From positions 1 through 64,000 of the forward strand of contig NZ_ABEA03000106.1 in the NCBI RefSeq assembly GCF_000171235.2: a stretch of 64,000 nt of DNA, read 5' to 3'. The notes beneath the pieces are model-generated. The model was not told the origin of the DNA and searched no databases. It saw only the letters and a program-made list of their open reading frames with translations. Source of the DNA: Geminisphaera colitermitum TAV2 (GTDB lineage: Bacteria > Verrucomicrobiota > Verrucomicrobiia > Opitutales > Opitutaceae). Below are positions 1 to 7,518 of the stretch, piece after piece (position 1 is the first letter of the stretch; the number at the start of each line of letters is the position of its first letter). The translations under genes were made by a program, and so were the position numbers.

Positions 1-9
1 GGGGGGGGG
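1..9. repeat. G tract (at least 9), cut by window edge
   Basis: The window opens with nine G followed by AGGATCC, matching the G(n)AG pattern of the other tracts. The downstream 30-65 segment (ctctgtgtcttcgtgtcttt) resembles the inner part of the inverted repeats of the element at 2846-3067. True tract length is unknown. Confidence 0.7.
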
Positions 10-89
10 AGGATCCTTCGTGCGCTTTTGCTCTGTGTCTTCGTGTCTTTGTGGTGAATTTTGTTTTGGTTTGGACGCGTGGGTTGCGG

Positions 90-1541
90 TTAATTGTCCG
101 TGAGCTCGGCGAGGAGTTCGTCGAGCGGGACGGTGGCGAAGCTGGCGCATTGGTCGCTCATCGCATACGGGAGGATGAGGCGGCCGGCGTGCACGAGAGC
201 GCCGCAGGAATAGACGACGTTGGGAACGTAGCCCTCGCGTTCGTTGCGGATGGGCTCGAGCAAGGGCTCGCGAAGTCGTCCAATAACGCGCGAGGGATCG
301 TCGCGGTCAAGCAGTATGGCCCCGATGGTGTAGCGGCGCATGGGGCCGACTCCGTGCGTGAGCACGAGCCAGCCGGCCTCGGTCTCGATGGGCGAGCCGC
401 AGTTGCCGAGTTGCACGAACTCCCAGGGGTGGGTGGGACGGAGGAGTGTCTGGCGGGTATCCCAGAAATGGATACTGTCGGAGAACATCAGGTGGATGTT
501 TTCGTTGTCCTGCCGCGAGAGCATGGCGTAGCGGCCGCCGATGCGGCGGGGGAAGAGGGCGAAGCCTTTGTTGCGGACTTCGGGGCCGTTGAGCGAGGCG
601 ATGCGGAAGCGCAGAAAATCGTCGGTGGTGACGAGTTGGGGGAGGATGACGCGGCCGTCGTAGGCGGTGTAGGTGCCGTGCCAGGCGACGGAGCCGTCGT
701 CTTCGCGGAAGAGGACGAAGCGGGCGTCCTCAATGCCTCGGCTTTCGGCGGCGGTGGAGGGGAATATAACGCGTTCGGAGAGGCGGCTGCCGGGGTCGAA
801 GGTGATTTCGTAGTTGGCGCGGACGAGGGCGATCATGCCTTGCACGGTTTCCTGGCTGCGGACGGCGAAGTCGCGGTCGCGCCGGCGGATGCTGGAGACA
901 ACGCGTTCGAGGTCTTGCGCGGTGAAGGAGTCGCCAAGTTCGGCGAGGAGCGCGATGGCGTGGCGGGTGCGCAGGCCGAGTTCGGAGAGGCGGCGTTCGA
1001 AGCCGGCTTTGTCGTGGCGCGCTTCGGGGACGGGGGTGGCGGCGGTGACGAAGGGCGTGGGTTCGCTGACGGAGATGGTGCCGTCGGGCGCAATCATGCC
1101 GGTGCGAAAGACGATGGAGGAGATGTGGCCTTCGCCGACGGCGCGCAGGCTGAGCACGAAGCGGAGCGCGCCGGCGTCGAGTCCGCTTTGGTCGGGGTGG
1201 GGGACGATGGAGGGGTTGAAGAGCGCGGCGGCTTCGAGCGAGTATTCCTGGGTGAAATACGAGCCGAGCAGGAGGCGGCGCGATTCGCTGAGGGGTTTGT
1301 CCGTGATGAGGTGGTCGCGCACGGATTCGAAGCGTTCGAGCAGGTAGTCGCGCAGGCGGGTATGGCGGTCCACAAAATGGCTGAGGACAAAGCGGCATTC
1401 GGCCTCGGCTTCGCGTTCGTTGATCGACATGACTCGCGCCACGATGCGGCTGATGCGCGCGGCGTCTGTGATTTCGAAGGGGCGGAAAAAGACGCGTTTG
1501 GCATCGGGGCGGAGAATGAGTCGTGTGCGGTGAACTTTCAT
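90..1541 (-). CDS. GH130 family glycoside phosphorylase/hydrolase
   Basis: Predicted beta-mannoside phosphorylase-type enzyme (five-bladed propeller, GH130), acting on beta-1,4-mannosides with phosphate or water. About 483 residues, longer than the ~330-residue minimal family. A helical N-terminal portion (about residues 1-160) precedes the propeller with FNPSIVPHP and a C-terminal part containing YVPNVVYSCGALVHAGRLIL and YAMSDQ, which resemble family motifs. I chose the start at MKVHRT (1541); MDFLR at 1556 is an alternative. It lies downstream of a LacI gene on the same strand, suggesting regulation by it. Subfamily and exact substrate cannot be told from sequence alone. Confidence 0.8.
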   Translation of the reverse strand: MKVHRTRLILRPDAKRVFFRPFEITDAARISRIVARVMSINEREAEAECRFVLSHFVDRHTRLRDYLLERFESVRDHLITDKPLSESRRLLLGSYFTQEYSLEAAALFNPSIVPHPDQSGLDAGALRFVLSLRAVGEGHISSIVFRTGMIAPDGTISVSEPTPFVTAATPVPEARHDKAGFERRLSELGLRTRHAIALLAELGDSFTAQDLERVVSSIRRRDRDFAVRSQETVQGMIALVRANYEITFDPGSRLSERVIFPSTAAESRGIEDARFVLFREDDGSVAWHGTYTAYDGRVILPQLVTTDDFLRFRIASLNGPEVRNKGFALFPRRIGGRYAMLSRQDNENIHLMFSDSIHFWDTRQTLLRPTHPWEFVQLGNCGSPIETEAGWLVLTHGVGPMRRYTIGAILLDRDDPSRVIGRLREPLLEPIRNEREGYVPNVVYSCGALVHAGRLILPYAMSDQCASFATVPLDELLAELTDN

Positions 1542-1632
1542 GCGGAGAAAGTCCAAGAGTGAAACGCGAATGCCGCAGGGGGAAGCTGATTATGCCGCGG
1601 CGGGCAAAGGAGGGGCGGCGGCTTTGCCGCCG

Positions 1633-1702
1633 AACGTCCAACGTCCAACGCCCAACATCCAACGTCGAACGCTGAACATTGAACGTTGAATGTTGAATAT
1701 CG
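1633..1702. repeat. Ten tandem heptamers
   Basis: Ten consecutive 7-bp units without interruption: AACGTCC, AACGTCC, AACGCCC, AACATCC, AACGTCG, AACGCTG, AACATTG, AACGTTG, AATGTTG, AATATCG. Every unit starts with AA. The right end abuts the G16 tract. It lies between the LacI gene and the GH130 gene, in the likely leader of GH130. Units drift gradually along the array, and early and late units are partly reverse-complementary, so it could fold. Confidence 0.8.
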
Positions 1703-1704
1703 GA

Positions 1705-1720
1705 GGGGGGGGGGGGGGGG
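1705..1720. repeat. G16 tract
   Basis: Sixteen G followed by AGAGCC. It sits 14 bp past the LacI stop and about 165 bp upstream of the GH130 start; in the transcript it would read as a C-tract. Confidence 0.9.
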
Positions 1721-1734
1721 AGAGCCGCCCTCCG

Positions 1735-2769
1735 TCAAATCGTCCGTGTGCTTTCGCGTTCGATGAGGCGGCCGTTGAGGTCGATGTGCGTGTCGATGGG
1801 GAGCGGGGCGAGGCCGCGAATCAGACGGTAAACCTGACGGGCGGCTTCGTAGCCGAGCGCGCGGTTGGGGATGTCGATCACGGTCACGGGAGGTTGGAGA
1901 AATGCGGTCTCGGGATAGTCGTCACACGAGATCACGGAAAGGTCGCGCGGGATGGAGAGGCCGATACGCGAGGCTCCGTGTAGCAGCCCGACAACTACAG
2001 CGTGGTCCATGACAAAGAGGGCGGTCATGCGCGGGTTGGCGCGGGTGAGGGTTTGCACGGCGTCGCTGCCAAATTGCAGCCCGGTTTTGTCCGGGACTTC
2101 GTGGGCGACGAGTTGTTCGTTGAAGGCGATGCCAGCCTCGGCGAGTGCGCGCCGGTAGCCGGAAAGTCGTGCCTGACCGGATACACCGGCGGGCGGGCTG
2201 ACGAGAACGCCAATCTCACGGTGGCCTTTGTCGATCAGATGACGGGTGGCGCGGTAGCCGACTTCGTCGTTGTTGACCGTGATGACGTTGTCGCGATGCG
2301 CGGGCGTGGTGCTGAGGAGCGCGCAGTGGGGAAATCCTTCGGCGTCGAGTTGGGCGAAGTAGGTGCTTTCGTCGTTGGAGCGGAGGATGACGGCGCCGTC
2401 GATGGAGCGGCGGCGGAGTTCGCGGACGATGTCGCAGGCGTTGAGCTTGTCGATGGTATCGGCGAAGATGCTCATTTCGAGGCCCTCCTCCTGCACGTAT
2501 TGCGCAACGCCTTCCATGACGGTTGAGAGGAACAATCCGAAGTCGAGGGTGTGGCCGGGGTATTGCTGAATGAGCACGCAGATGTTGGGAACTTTGCGGC
2601 TGACGACGCGGGGTTTGAAATTTCGTTTGGCGGCGAGATCGCGGACTTTTTTTCGGAGTTCGACGCTGATTTCGGGCGACCCGCGCAGGGCTTTGCTGAT
2701 GGTGGCGACCGAGACGTCGAGTTCGTTGCCGAGGCTGTAAACAGTAGTGCGCTTGGGTTTGCGTGGCAT
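1735..2769 (-). CDS. LacI family transcriptional regulator
   Basis: Sugar-responsive repressor/activator of 344 residues, the usual family length. The N-terminal LacI helix-turn-helix (about residues 9-55, VYSLGNELDVSVATISKALR) is followed by a periplasmic-binding-protein-like effector domain ending in the typical VTVIDIPNRALGYEAA segment. It precedes the GH130 gene on the same strand, so mannoside regulation is a plausible inference. Its first 77 bp and upstream tract are duplicated at 5056-5208. A G10 tract lies 44 bp upstream of the start. Confidence 0.93.
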   Translation of the reverse strand: MPRKPKRTTVYSLGNELDVSVATISKALRGSPEISVELRKKVRDLAAKRNFKPRVVSRKVPNICVLIQQYPGHTLDFGLFLSTVMEGVAQYVQEEGLEMSIFADTIDKLNACDIVRELRRRSIDGAVILRSNDESTYFAQLDAEGFPHCALLSTTPAHRDNVITVNNDEVGYRATRHLIDKGHREIGVLVSPPAGVSGQARLSGYRRALAEAGIAFNEQLVAHEVPDKTGLQFGSDAVQTLTRANPRMTALFVMDHAVVVGLLHGASRIGLSIPRDLSVISCDDYPETAFLQPPVTVIDIPNRALGYEAARQVYRLIRGLAPLPIDTHIDLNGRLIERESTRTI

Positions 2770-2813
2770 GGGAGGGAATGTGGAGAGGAAGGCGGGAGGG
2801 CGGGAAGGCGGGA

Positions 2814-2823
2814 GGGGGGGGGG
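2814..2823. repeat. G10 tract upstream of LacI
   Basis: Ten G followed by AGAGAC, 44 bp upstream of the LacI start; part of the 153-bp segment also present at 5056-5208, where the tract is 16 G long. The difference between the two copies shows the length has changed since duplication. Confidence 0.9.
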
Positions 2824-2845
2824 AGAGACAGGGTTTTAGTCTTTT

Positions 2846-3067
2846 AGGAGCTTCTAAGAATTACACAGAGGACACAGAGCGGGCACAGAGATTGGGGAGG
2901 ACTGTCCGATTATCGGATGTTTTTTCTGCAAGGTGATTTTTCTGTAAGCCATTTATTTTCAATAGAAAATCTTTATTAACGGGAGAAGGTGCGGAGTCGT
3001 TTTGTCCTCCCATATCTCTGTGTTTTCTCTGTGTCCTCTGTGTGATTTTTCAATTTTTAGAACCTCC
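2846..3067. mobile_element. MITE-like element with 5-bp target duplication
   Basis: About 222 bp with imperfect terminal inverted repeats of roughly 55-65 bp. The ends read GGAGCTTCTAA and, inverted, GGAGGTTCTAA; further in, ACACAGAGGACACAGAG (2863-2879) pairs with its exact inverse at 3027-3043. It is flanked by CTTTT at 2841-2845 and 3068-3072. The related segment at 5204-5229 carries a single CTTTT joined to the same right flank, which is the empty site. No ORF inside, so it is non-autonomous. Its right end supplies the stop codon of the AlbA gene. The rest of the 2770-3056 gap holds nothing else I can recognise. Confidence 0.75.
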
Positions 3068-4958
3068 CTTTTGTTTTTATCGGAGTCGGTTGTGGGGCGA
3101 GTGTTTGGTAAGCTTGTTGCGGGTGATTGATGTCATTGGGGAAACGTCGGGTCAGGTGGCGCTCTTTCACGAGCGGACTGAGGTAGTCGTTCCGAAGTGG
3201 ATTGGGCTGGCGTTTCAAGAGTTCCGCCAGTTCTCCGAGCGTGAGGAAATTTTGGGAGCACAGTTCCAAGATTGCTTGGCGGACCTGTGTTACCGTCGAG
3301 CGTTTCGATTTCGCCACGGGCGCTGCTAGTGTTTCCAACTGAGCCCAAGTGTCAGGTTGCGCATCCTTAAGAGAGGAGTTCGTTGGCTTAAGAGAGGAGT
3401 CCAAGGGCTTAGGTGAGGAGCTCGCAGGCTTAGGTGAGGAGTCCACGGGGAAGGCGGAGGAGGAAGGCATTGGCATCCAAGGCAAACGATAGCGTGTCCA
3501 GCGTCTCTTCCCGTCTGACACTAGCAGTCCTCGGTCGCAGAGTTTGGTCAGAAGGTAGGTGATGTCAGTCGGATGGTCATCCAAGAGTTGTTGTAGTCGC
3601 TGATTGGTGACGGAGTTTTCCAAATGGGCAGTAGCGAGGGCTTGCAGTCCTTGAGGGCTCAAGTGGGAGAAACGATTTCCCAAGCGAGTTTTGAGTTCAT
3701 TCAAGGTGGAATCTGGAATCAGGCTCACCATCAACAGGGTCAAGCGGACGCGGTCGGGACCGATGGATGTTTCCAGTTGCGGGGCGCGCCAGTGCTGGCT
3801 TTTCCAACCGGCCTTGATTTTGTCCACGCCCGATCCGGCGCGTTCACCGCCACCGATCATAAAAAACATCTGTTGCAGTGCCTTGTTGCGGCACTCGCTC
3901 AGGTTGCCGCGCCAGAATTGATCGAAGGAGACGAGCAGTGTGCCGGGATTTTCGAAAACGTAGCGGTCTGCGTAACGTTCCACGACAACGCCGCCTGGAG
4001 CGGAGTGATCGGCATGGATGAGTGCGTTGACAAAAGCTTCCCGCAACGCTTCGTGCACCGGTGTTTCGTCTTTGCGCTGACCGTCCTCCAGTTTGAACGG
4101 CACGGACAGGCCGCGGGCCAGTTTGGGCCAGACGCGTTGGTAGAACTGAAACAGATTTCCTTCCCATGTTCCGTCTGGATGCTCTCTGTCTGTCCAGCGT
4201 AATCCCGGCTCCAGTTTTTCCCGGTAATCGACCATGAAGCGAGGCAGCGCCGCCGGATCGCGCAGGGCTTCACTCTTTCCGAACATCAGCAATCCGGCGA
4301 GCGTCAGTCCTGACTGACCTGATTCGCGGTCCATGCGCCATCCGCCGAGTTTTTCCAGCAGCGCCTGCTCATCGAGTGCCAGCCATGGATGATCGCCTTT
4401 GGTTGATCGGAGCCGTTGCCGGTATTGGGTGAGGCTGGTGGGATCAAGGTCTGCGAGGCTGAAACCGGGCAAAACGCGATAGTCAGGAGGAGTAGTCCCG
4501 GCATCGGCAAACATCCGGCGAACTTCTTCTTCCGTGCATCGAAAATCGCCTTCATGGCGTCGTCGGTAAGTGTTCCCCAGAGGCTGTGCATTGAGGTAAA
4601 CTGGGCGCTGGGTGCGACTCGCCCGCGGCACGCGTATGAGGATGAGAAACGTGGAACCTGCCGGGATGACCTGCACATCCTCCTCGCGCAGTAGATCAAT
4701 GTTCACTTTGCCCCGGTTTCGTACGGTGTTCCAGAGATCACGCCGGAGGTGTTCCGCCTGTTCAGCGGAAAGGCCATCCAGACGCGTTTGTCCTGTTTTT
4801 TCCGATACGCCGAGCACGATTGTGCCGCCTTCGGTATTCGCCATGGCACTGTAGGTTTCCCAAAGACTGCCCGGTAGTCCGCCGGAGGCCGATTTGAATT
4901 CCCAGTCGGAATTCTCGCCGATGCGTGCGGCCTGCAAAATATCGTCAAAAGTAACCAT
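3057..4958 (-). CDS. AlbA_2/Schlafen-type ATP-binding protein
   Basis: A 633-residue protein often labelled RecG-like or transcriptional-regulator ATPase. The N-terminal AlbA_2 domain (about residues 5-150) shows EFKSASGGLP and NTEGGTIVLGV. The middle has a GHKL-type ATPase region (about 300-390) with REAFVNALIHADHS, FENPGTLL and GGGERAGSGVDKI. The C-terminus has winged-helix-like stretches and an S/P/K-rich repeat (SSPKPLDSSLKPTNSSLK). Such proteins occur in defence and accessory islands; a specific role is not established. Its last residues GRF and stop come from the adjacent MITE; the ancestral tail would be KTKD. It is flanked by remnants of a local duplication. Confidence 0.85.
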   Translation of the reverse strand: MVTFDDILQAARIGENSDWEFKSASGGLPGSLWETYSAMANTEGGTIVLGVSEKTGQTRLDGLSAEQAEHLRRDLWNTVRNRGKVNIDLLREEDVQVIPAGSTFLILIRVPRASRTQRPVYLNAQPLGNTYRRRHEGDFRCTEEEVRRMFADAGTTPPDYRVLPGFSLADLDPTSLTQYRQRLRSTKGDHPWLALDEQALLEKLGGWRMDRESGQSGLTLAGLLMFGKSEALRDPAALPRFMVDYREKLEPGLRWTDREHPDGTWEGNLFQFYQRVWPKLARGLSVPFKLEDGQRKDETPVHEALREAFVNALIHADHSAPGGVVVERYADRYVFENPGTLLVSFDQFWRGNLSECRNKALQQMFFMIGGGERAGSGVDKIKAGWKSQHWRAPQLETSIGPDRVRLTLLMVSLIPDSTLNELKTRLGNRFSHLSPQGLQALATAHLENSVTNQRLQQLLDDHPTDITYLLTKLCDRGLLVSDGKRRWTRYRLPWMPMPSSSAFPVDSSPKPASSSPKPLDSSLKPTNSSLKDAQPDTWAQLETLAAPVAKSKRSTVTQVRQAILELCSQNFLTLGELAELLKRQPNPLRNDYLSPLVKERHLTRRFPNDINHPQQAYQTLAPQPTPIKTKGRF

Positions 4959-5055
4959 GTTTCAAAGTGGCATCCTGCCTTTGGTCCCCGATGCATTCAA
5001 CAGCGGGATTACGAACCTTCTTCCCTTCGCTAATCCTACCGTTTTTGTGAATACA

Positions 5056-5132
5056 TTGCTGATGGTGGCGACCGAGACGTCGAGTTCGTTGCCGAGGCTG
5101 TAAACAGTAGTGCGCTTGGGCTTGCGTGGCAT
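5056..5132 (-). pseudogene. Truncated duplicate of LacI 5' end
   Basis: The first ~25 codons (MPRKPKRTTVYSLG...) and leader of the LacI gene at 1735-2769 are repeated here. The duplicated block is 5056-5208, equal in length (153 bp) to 2693-2845, with a few substitutions and a different distribution of G residues. Similarity stops abruptly at 5055, so this is a non-functional fragment. Confidence 0.9.
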
Positions 5133-5172
5133 GGGTGGAAATGTGGAGAGGAAGGCGGGAAGGCGGGAGGGC

Positions 5173-5188
5173 GGGGGGGGGGGGGGGG
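5173..5188. repeat. G16 tract in the duplicated block
   Basis: Sixteen G followed by AGACAGG. It is the counterpart of the G10 tract at 2814-2823 in the duplicate copy. Confidence 0.9.
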
Positions 5189-5203
5189 AGACAGGGTTTT
5201 AGT

Positions 5204-5229
5204 CTTTTGTTTTTATCGGAGTCGGTTGT
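5204..5229 (-). pseudogene. Remnant of AlbA-gene 3' end / empty MITE site
   Basis: 26 bp identical to 3068-3093, which encode the QPTPIKTK tail of the AlbA protein. Here the tail runs on to KTKD and a stop without the MITE. It marks a second, deleted copy of the AlbA gene and preserves the pre-insertion junction with one CTTTT. Confidence 0.75.
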
Positions 5230-5236
5230 TCGAGGC

Positions 5237-6103
5237 TCAGAGTGCTCTTAGCGCGGTGGCAATGTCTTCGGGGAACAATTCGGACGCTAGTTTTCGGGCT
5301 TCATCAAAACAGCATCCGATAATGCGTCGCTTTTGATTGAGCTGGAGCAATCCAGCTTCGCGGAGGAATTCGTTCAAATCGTCAAACACACCCATGTCCC
5401 ATTCTTGTGCGCTGATGTCCTCCTTGAAGACTGTCGAAGCAAGGTCGATTGGCTGTACCGGAGCGGTGGGATCATCGGCAATCCACATGATGTTATCGAG
5501 GTGGAGGTCGCCGTGCAATACGCCCGCTTTGTGCAAGCGCAGAGTCGCGTCATAGCTTGCGCTTATTCTCATTTCCAGACGGTCGGCGACTTCCGGAATC
5601 AAGGGGGCGGCGATAGCGTCCTCATACGATAGATCGGAAAATGGGCTCATTGCCGCAAAGGTCTGCCCCGGCACCACACGACTGCGATAGACAAGCGATT
5701 CGTGCGCCAGTGGTTTGAGCCGGTTGCCCAAGTCTGTGGGAATTTTGGACAATGCGCGTATCGTTCGTGCAAACTCCACTTCCGGTGTTTCTCCGCGTCC
5801 AATGGGAGGAGAGGCCGGGGTGTAAATTTTTCTGAAATGAATGCCGTAGGTGTTGGTGGGAGGAAACGCTTTTCGTGTTTCAATGCCCGGAATAACGATG
5901 TCCGCGAAGGTGCGGGCTTCTCCCGAAAACATTTCGTCACGATAAACCCGATAGAGAACCAGATCCTCATGTTCATCATGGAGGTCGAAACCGTGTTGTT
6001 CGAGGAACCGGAGCGTGGATGACAACTCTGGCGAATCACTGCCTGTGGCGGTTCGCACGGCTTTTCGAATACACTGAACCCGATTGTCCACGAGTGTATT
6101 CAT
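5237..6103 (-). CDS. Kinase-fold protein (APH/protein-kinase-like)
   Basis: About 288 residues. A catalytic-loop motif HGDLHLDNIMW followed 20 residues later by PIDLAS (DFG-position Asp) indicates a phosphotransferase of the aminoglycoside-phosphotransferase/protein-kinase fold; a canonical glycine-rich loop is not evident in the N-terminal lobe. I chose MNTLVDN (6103) because it starts 7 bp after the upstream small gene ends; the longer version would overlap that gene. Tight spacing suggests a two-gene unit. The substrate is unknown. It lies between the AlbA gene and the KilA-N gene in a defence-like island. Confidence 0.7.
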   Translation of the reverse strand: MNTLVDNRVQCIRKAVRTATGSDSPELSSTLRFLEQHGFDLHDEHEDLVLYRVYRDEMFSGEARTFADIVIPGIETRKAFPPTNTYGIHFRKIYTPASPPIGRGETPEVEFARTIRALSKIPTDLGNRLKPLAHESLVYRSRVVPGQTFAAMSPFSDLSYEDAIAAPLIPEVADRLEMRISASYDATLRLHKAGVLHGDLHLDNIMWIADDPTAPVQPIDLASTVFKEDISAQEWDMGVFDDLNEFLREAGLLQLNQKRRIIGCCFDEARKLASELFPEDIATALRAL

Positions 6104-6110
6104 CAGCGAA

Positions 6111-6419
6111 TCAACCGATGATTTTAGCCGCGGATTGCAGAAAACGACGAACGCTTGCCTCGTCCGCTGACAACGGCTCGGCACCTTCTTCCGGAAATAG
6201 ATGTGAGCCTACTGTGCGTCCAGGATTCAAACGGACATTCCGTCGCGCCCAAGTGCTCATCAGATAACGCGATCGCAATACGACGACATGAGTATCTGGA
6301 CGGATTTCAGCGCAGTCATTCGGGACAAAGCAAAACGTTCCGGGAAATTCTCCGCGAAGGACCAGTCCTTCCTCACCATTGAGGGTAACGGGGGAATGAT
6401 GCGTGGTTAGAGTGCTCAT
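6111..6419 (-). CDS. Small partner protein of the kinase, unknown family
   Basis: 102 residues from MSTLTTHHSP (6419); upstream ATGs give N-terminal extensions I consider unlikely. I do not recognise the family. Visible features: a beta-rich middle (LRGEFPGTFCFVPNDCAEI, HVVVLRSRYLMSTWARRNVRL) and a helical C-terminus (SADEASVRRFLQSAAKII). No signal peptide or membrane segment. It ends 7 bp before the kinase start, so the pair is probably co-translated, as in a regulator/kinase or antitoxin/toxin arrangement (inference). Confidence 0.6.
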   Translation of the reverse strand: MSTLTTHHSPVTLNGEEGLVLRGEFPGTFCFVPNDCAEIRPDTHVVVLRSRYLMSTWARRNVRLNPGRTVGSHLFPEEGAEPLSADEASVRRFLQSAAKIIG

Positions 6420-6533
6420 GGAGAACAGCGTGAACATCGGTTGAACAAAATGCAAATCGGCCTTCCGCTGCTGTCAGACTCCGGCATCGCTTGTGATGGC
6501 GAAGGAGGGCGAAAAGGAGGGCGGGAAGGCGGC

Positions 6534-6551
6534 GGGGGGGGGGGGGGGGGG
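6534..6551. repeat. G18 tract, longest in the window
   Basis: Eighteen G followed by ACAGATGG. It lies 12 bp past the KilA-N stop and about 115 bp upstream of the small partner gene, preceded by a G/A-rich stretch with repeated AAGGAGGGC/GGAAGGCGGC blocks. Confidence 0.9.
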
Positions 6552-6563
6552 ACAGATGGCGGG

Positions 6564-7412
6564 TCAGGGTTTCAGGTTTTTGTTTTCACCGGGCAGCGTG
6601 GCGATTCGTCCGGCGAGCGTTTCCATCTGGCGGATGGCAATGGCATTGAGTCGGGTGAGGCGTTCGTTTTGCGCCAGACCCATGTGGATAAACTCGGCGT
6701 TCATCCCTTCGATGTTGGCCAGAACCAGCAGTTGTTCGATAGAGGCGTGGTCGCGCATGTTGCCATCGAGTTTCGAGTTGGTGTCGCGCCACTGGCGGAC
6801 GGTTTGCCCAAACAGGGCGACGTTGAGCACATCGGCTTCGCTGGAGTAAACAACCGCCGCTTGTTCGCGCGTCACCACCGCCGGAATGAGGTGCGCTTTG
6901 ATGGCGTCAGTATGGATGCGGTAGTTGAGTTTGGAGAGTGTGCGGTTGAGGTTCCACGCGAGCGAGAGACGGCGGCTTTCGTCTTCTTTGAGGCGTTGAA
7001 GTTCCTTGATGAGGTAGAGTTTGAATTCGACTGATATCCACGAAGCGAATTCGAGTGCGATGTCCCGGTGCGCATAGGTGCCTCCATAACGGCCCGCCTT
7101 GGAAATGATGCCGATGGCATTGGTCTTCTCGATCCATTGCTTGGGAGTCAGCGTGAAACTGTTGAGCCCTGCTTGTGTTTTAATCCCGTCGAATTCGACG
7201 GGATTAAAATGCAGGTTATTGAGTCGTTCCCAGACGCCGAGGAATTCGATGGTATTCCGATTGCGCAACCAATTGCGCACTAGGTCGTCCGTGTGCTCTG
7301 GGTTTTTGTAGCGGGCGATGTCGGTGATGCAGACGTAGTCTTCTTCTTTTTGCGATACGACGGACACGGTGATGCCCTGAACGTCGATGGTGGATTTTTC
7401 GGGTTTGCTCAT
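6564..7412 (-). CDS. KilA-N domain protein
   Basis: DNA-binding protein of 282 residues from MSKPEKSTIDV (7412). The KilA-N domain (about residues 12-115) shows ITDIARYKNPEHTDDLVRNWLRNRNTIEFLGVWE, GLNSFTLTPKQWIEKTNAIGI and GRYGGTYAHRDIALEFASWIS. The C-terminal helical part follows EFKLYLIKELQRLKEDE. KilA-N proteins occur in phages and bacterial accessory islands; the exact role here is unknown. A 32-bp perfect palindrome lies inside the gene at 7178-7209. The gene start is 106 bp downstream of the VapC-like stop, with a G8 tract between. Confidence 0.88.
   Translation of the reverse strand: MSKPEKSTIDVQGITVSVVSQKEEDYVCITDIARYKNPEHTDDLVRNWLRNRNTIEFLGVWERLNNLHFNPVEFDGIKTQAGLNSFTLTPKQWIEKTNAIGIISKAGRYGGTYAHRDIALEFASWISVEFKLYLIKELQRLKEDESRRLSLAWNLNRTLSKLNYRIHTDAIKAHLIPAVVTREQAAVVYSSEADVLNVALFGQTVRQWRDTNSKLDGNMRDHASIEQLLVLANIEGMNAEFIHMGLAQNERLTRLNAIAIRQMETLAGRIATLPGENKNLKP
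7178..7209. repeat. 32-bp perfect palindrome inside KilA-N gene
   Basis: Both 16-base halves (TTTTAATCCCGTCGAA and its inverse) are exact. It encodes FNPVEFDGIK, a segment that is conserved in this protein family, so the protein sequence partly allows it, but codon choice must also fit. Confidence 0.9.
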
Positions 7413-7506
7413 GAGCAGGTAAGGGAACGCAAAATTGAATGAAATTCGTCCGTTCTTTACAACGAGAGAGTCCGTGCGGGGAGCATGTCTTTGGAGGAGA
7501 GAGAGC

Positions 7507-7514
7507 GGGGGGGG
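7507..7514. repeat. G8 tract
   Basis: Eight G followed by AGGGCT, 4 bp past the PIN-toxin stop and about 95 bp upstream of the KilA-N start. Confidence 0.8.
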
Positions 7515-7518
7515 AGGG

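Noticed and set aside
51-1562. Long open frames opposite the GH130, GH42, beta-mannosidase and other genes
   Set aside because: They are antisense to clear family matches, have Gly/Val/Glu- or Arg/Pro-rich composition typical of shadow frames in high-GC DNA, and show no domain motif.
730-1662. Arg/Pro/His-rich frame overlapping GH130 on the same strand
   Set aside because: Out-of-frame reading of the GH130 gene; composition is non-protein-like.
1633-1702. Heptamer array as a CRISPR or minisatellite in coding DNA
   Set aside because: The unit is 7 bp without spacers and lies between two genes.
2860-3050. ACACAGAGGACACAGAG repeats as a CRISPR-like array
   Set aside because: Only one inverted pair, no regular direct repeats and spacers, no cas genes; better explained as MITE terminal repeats.
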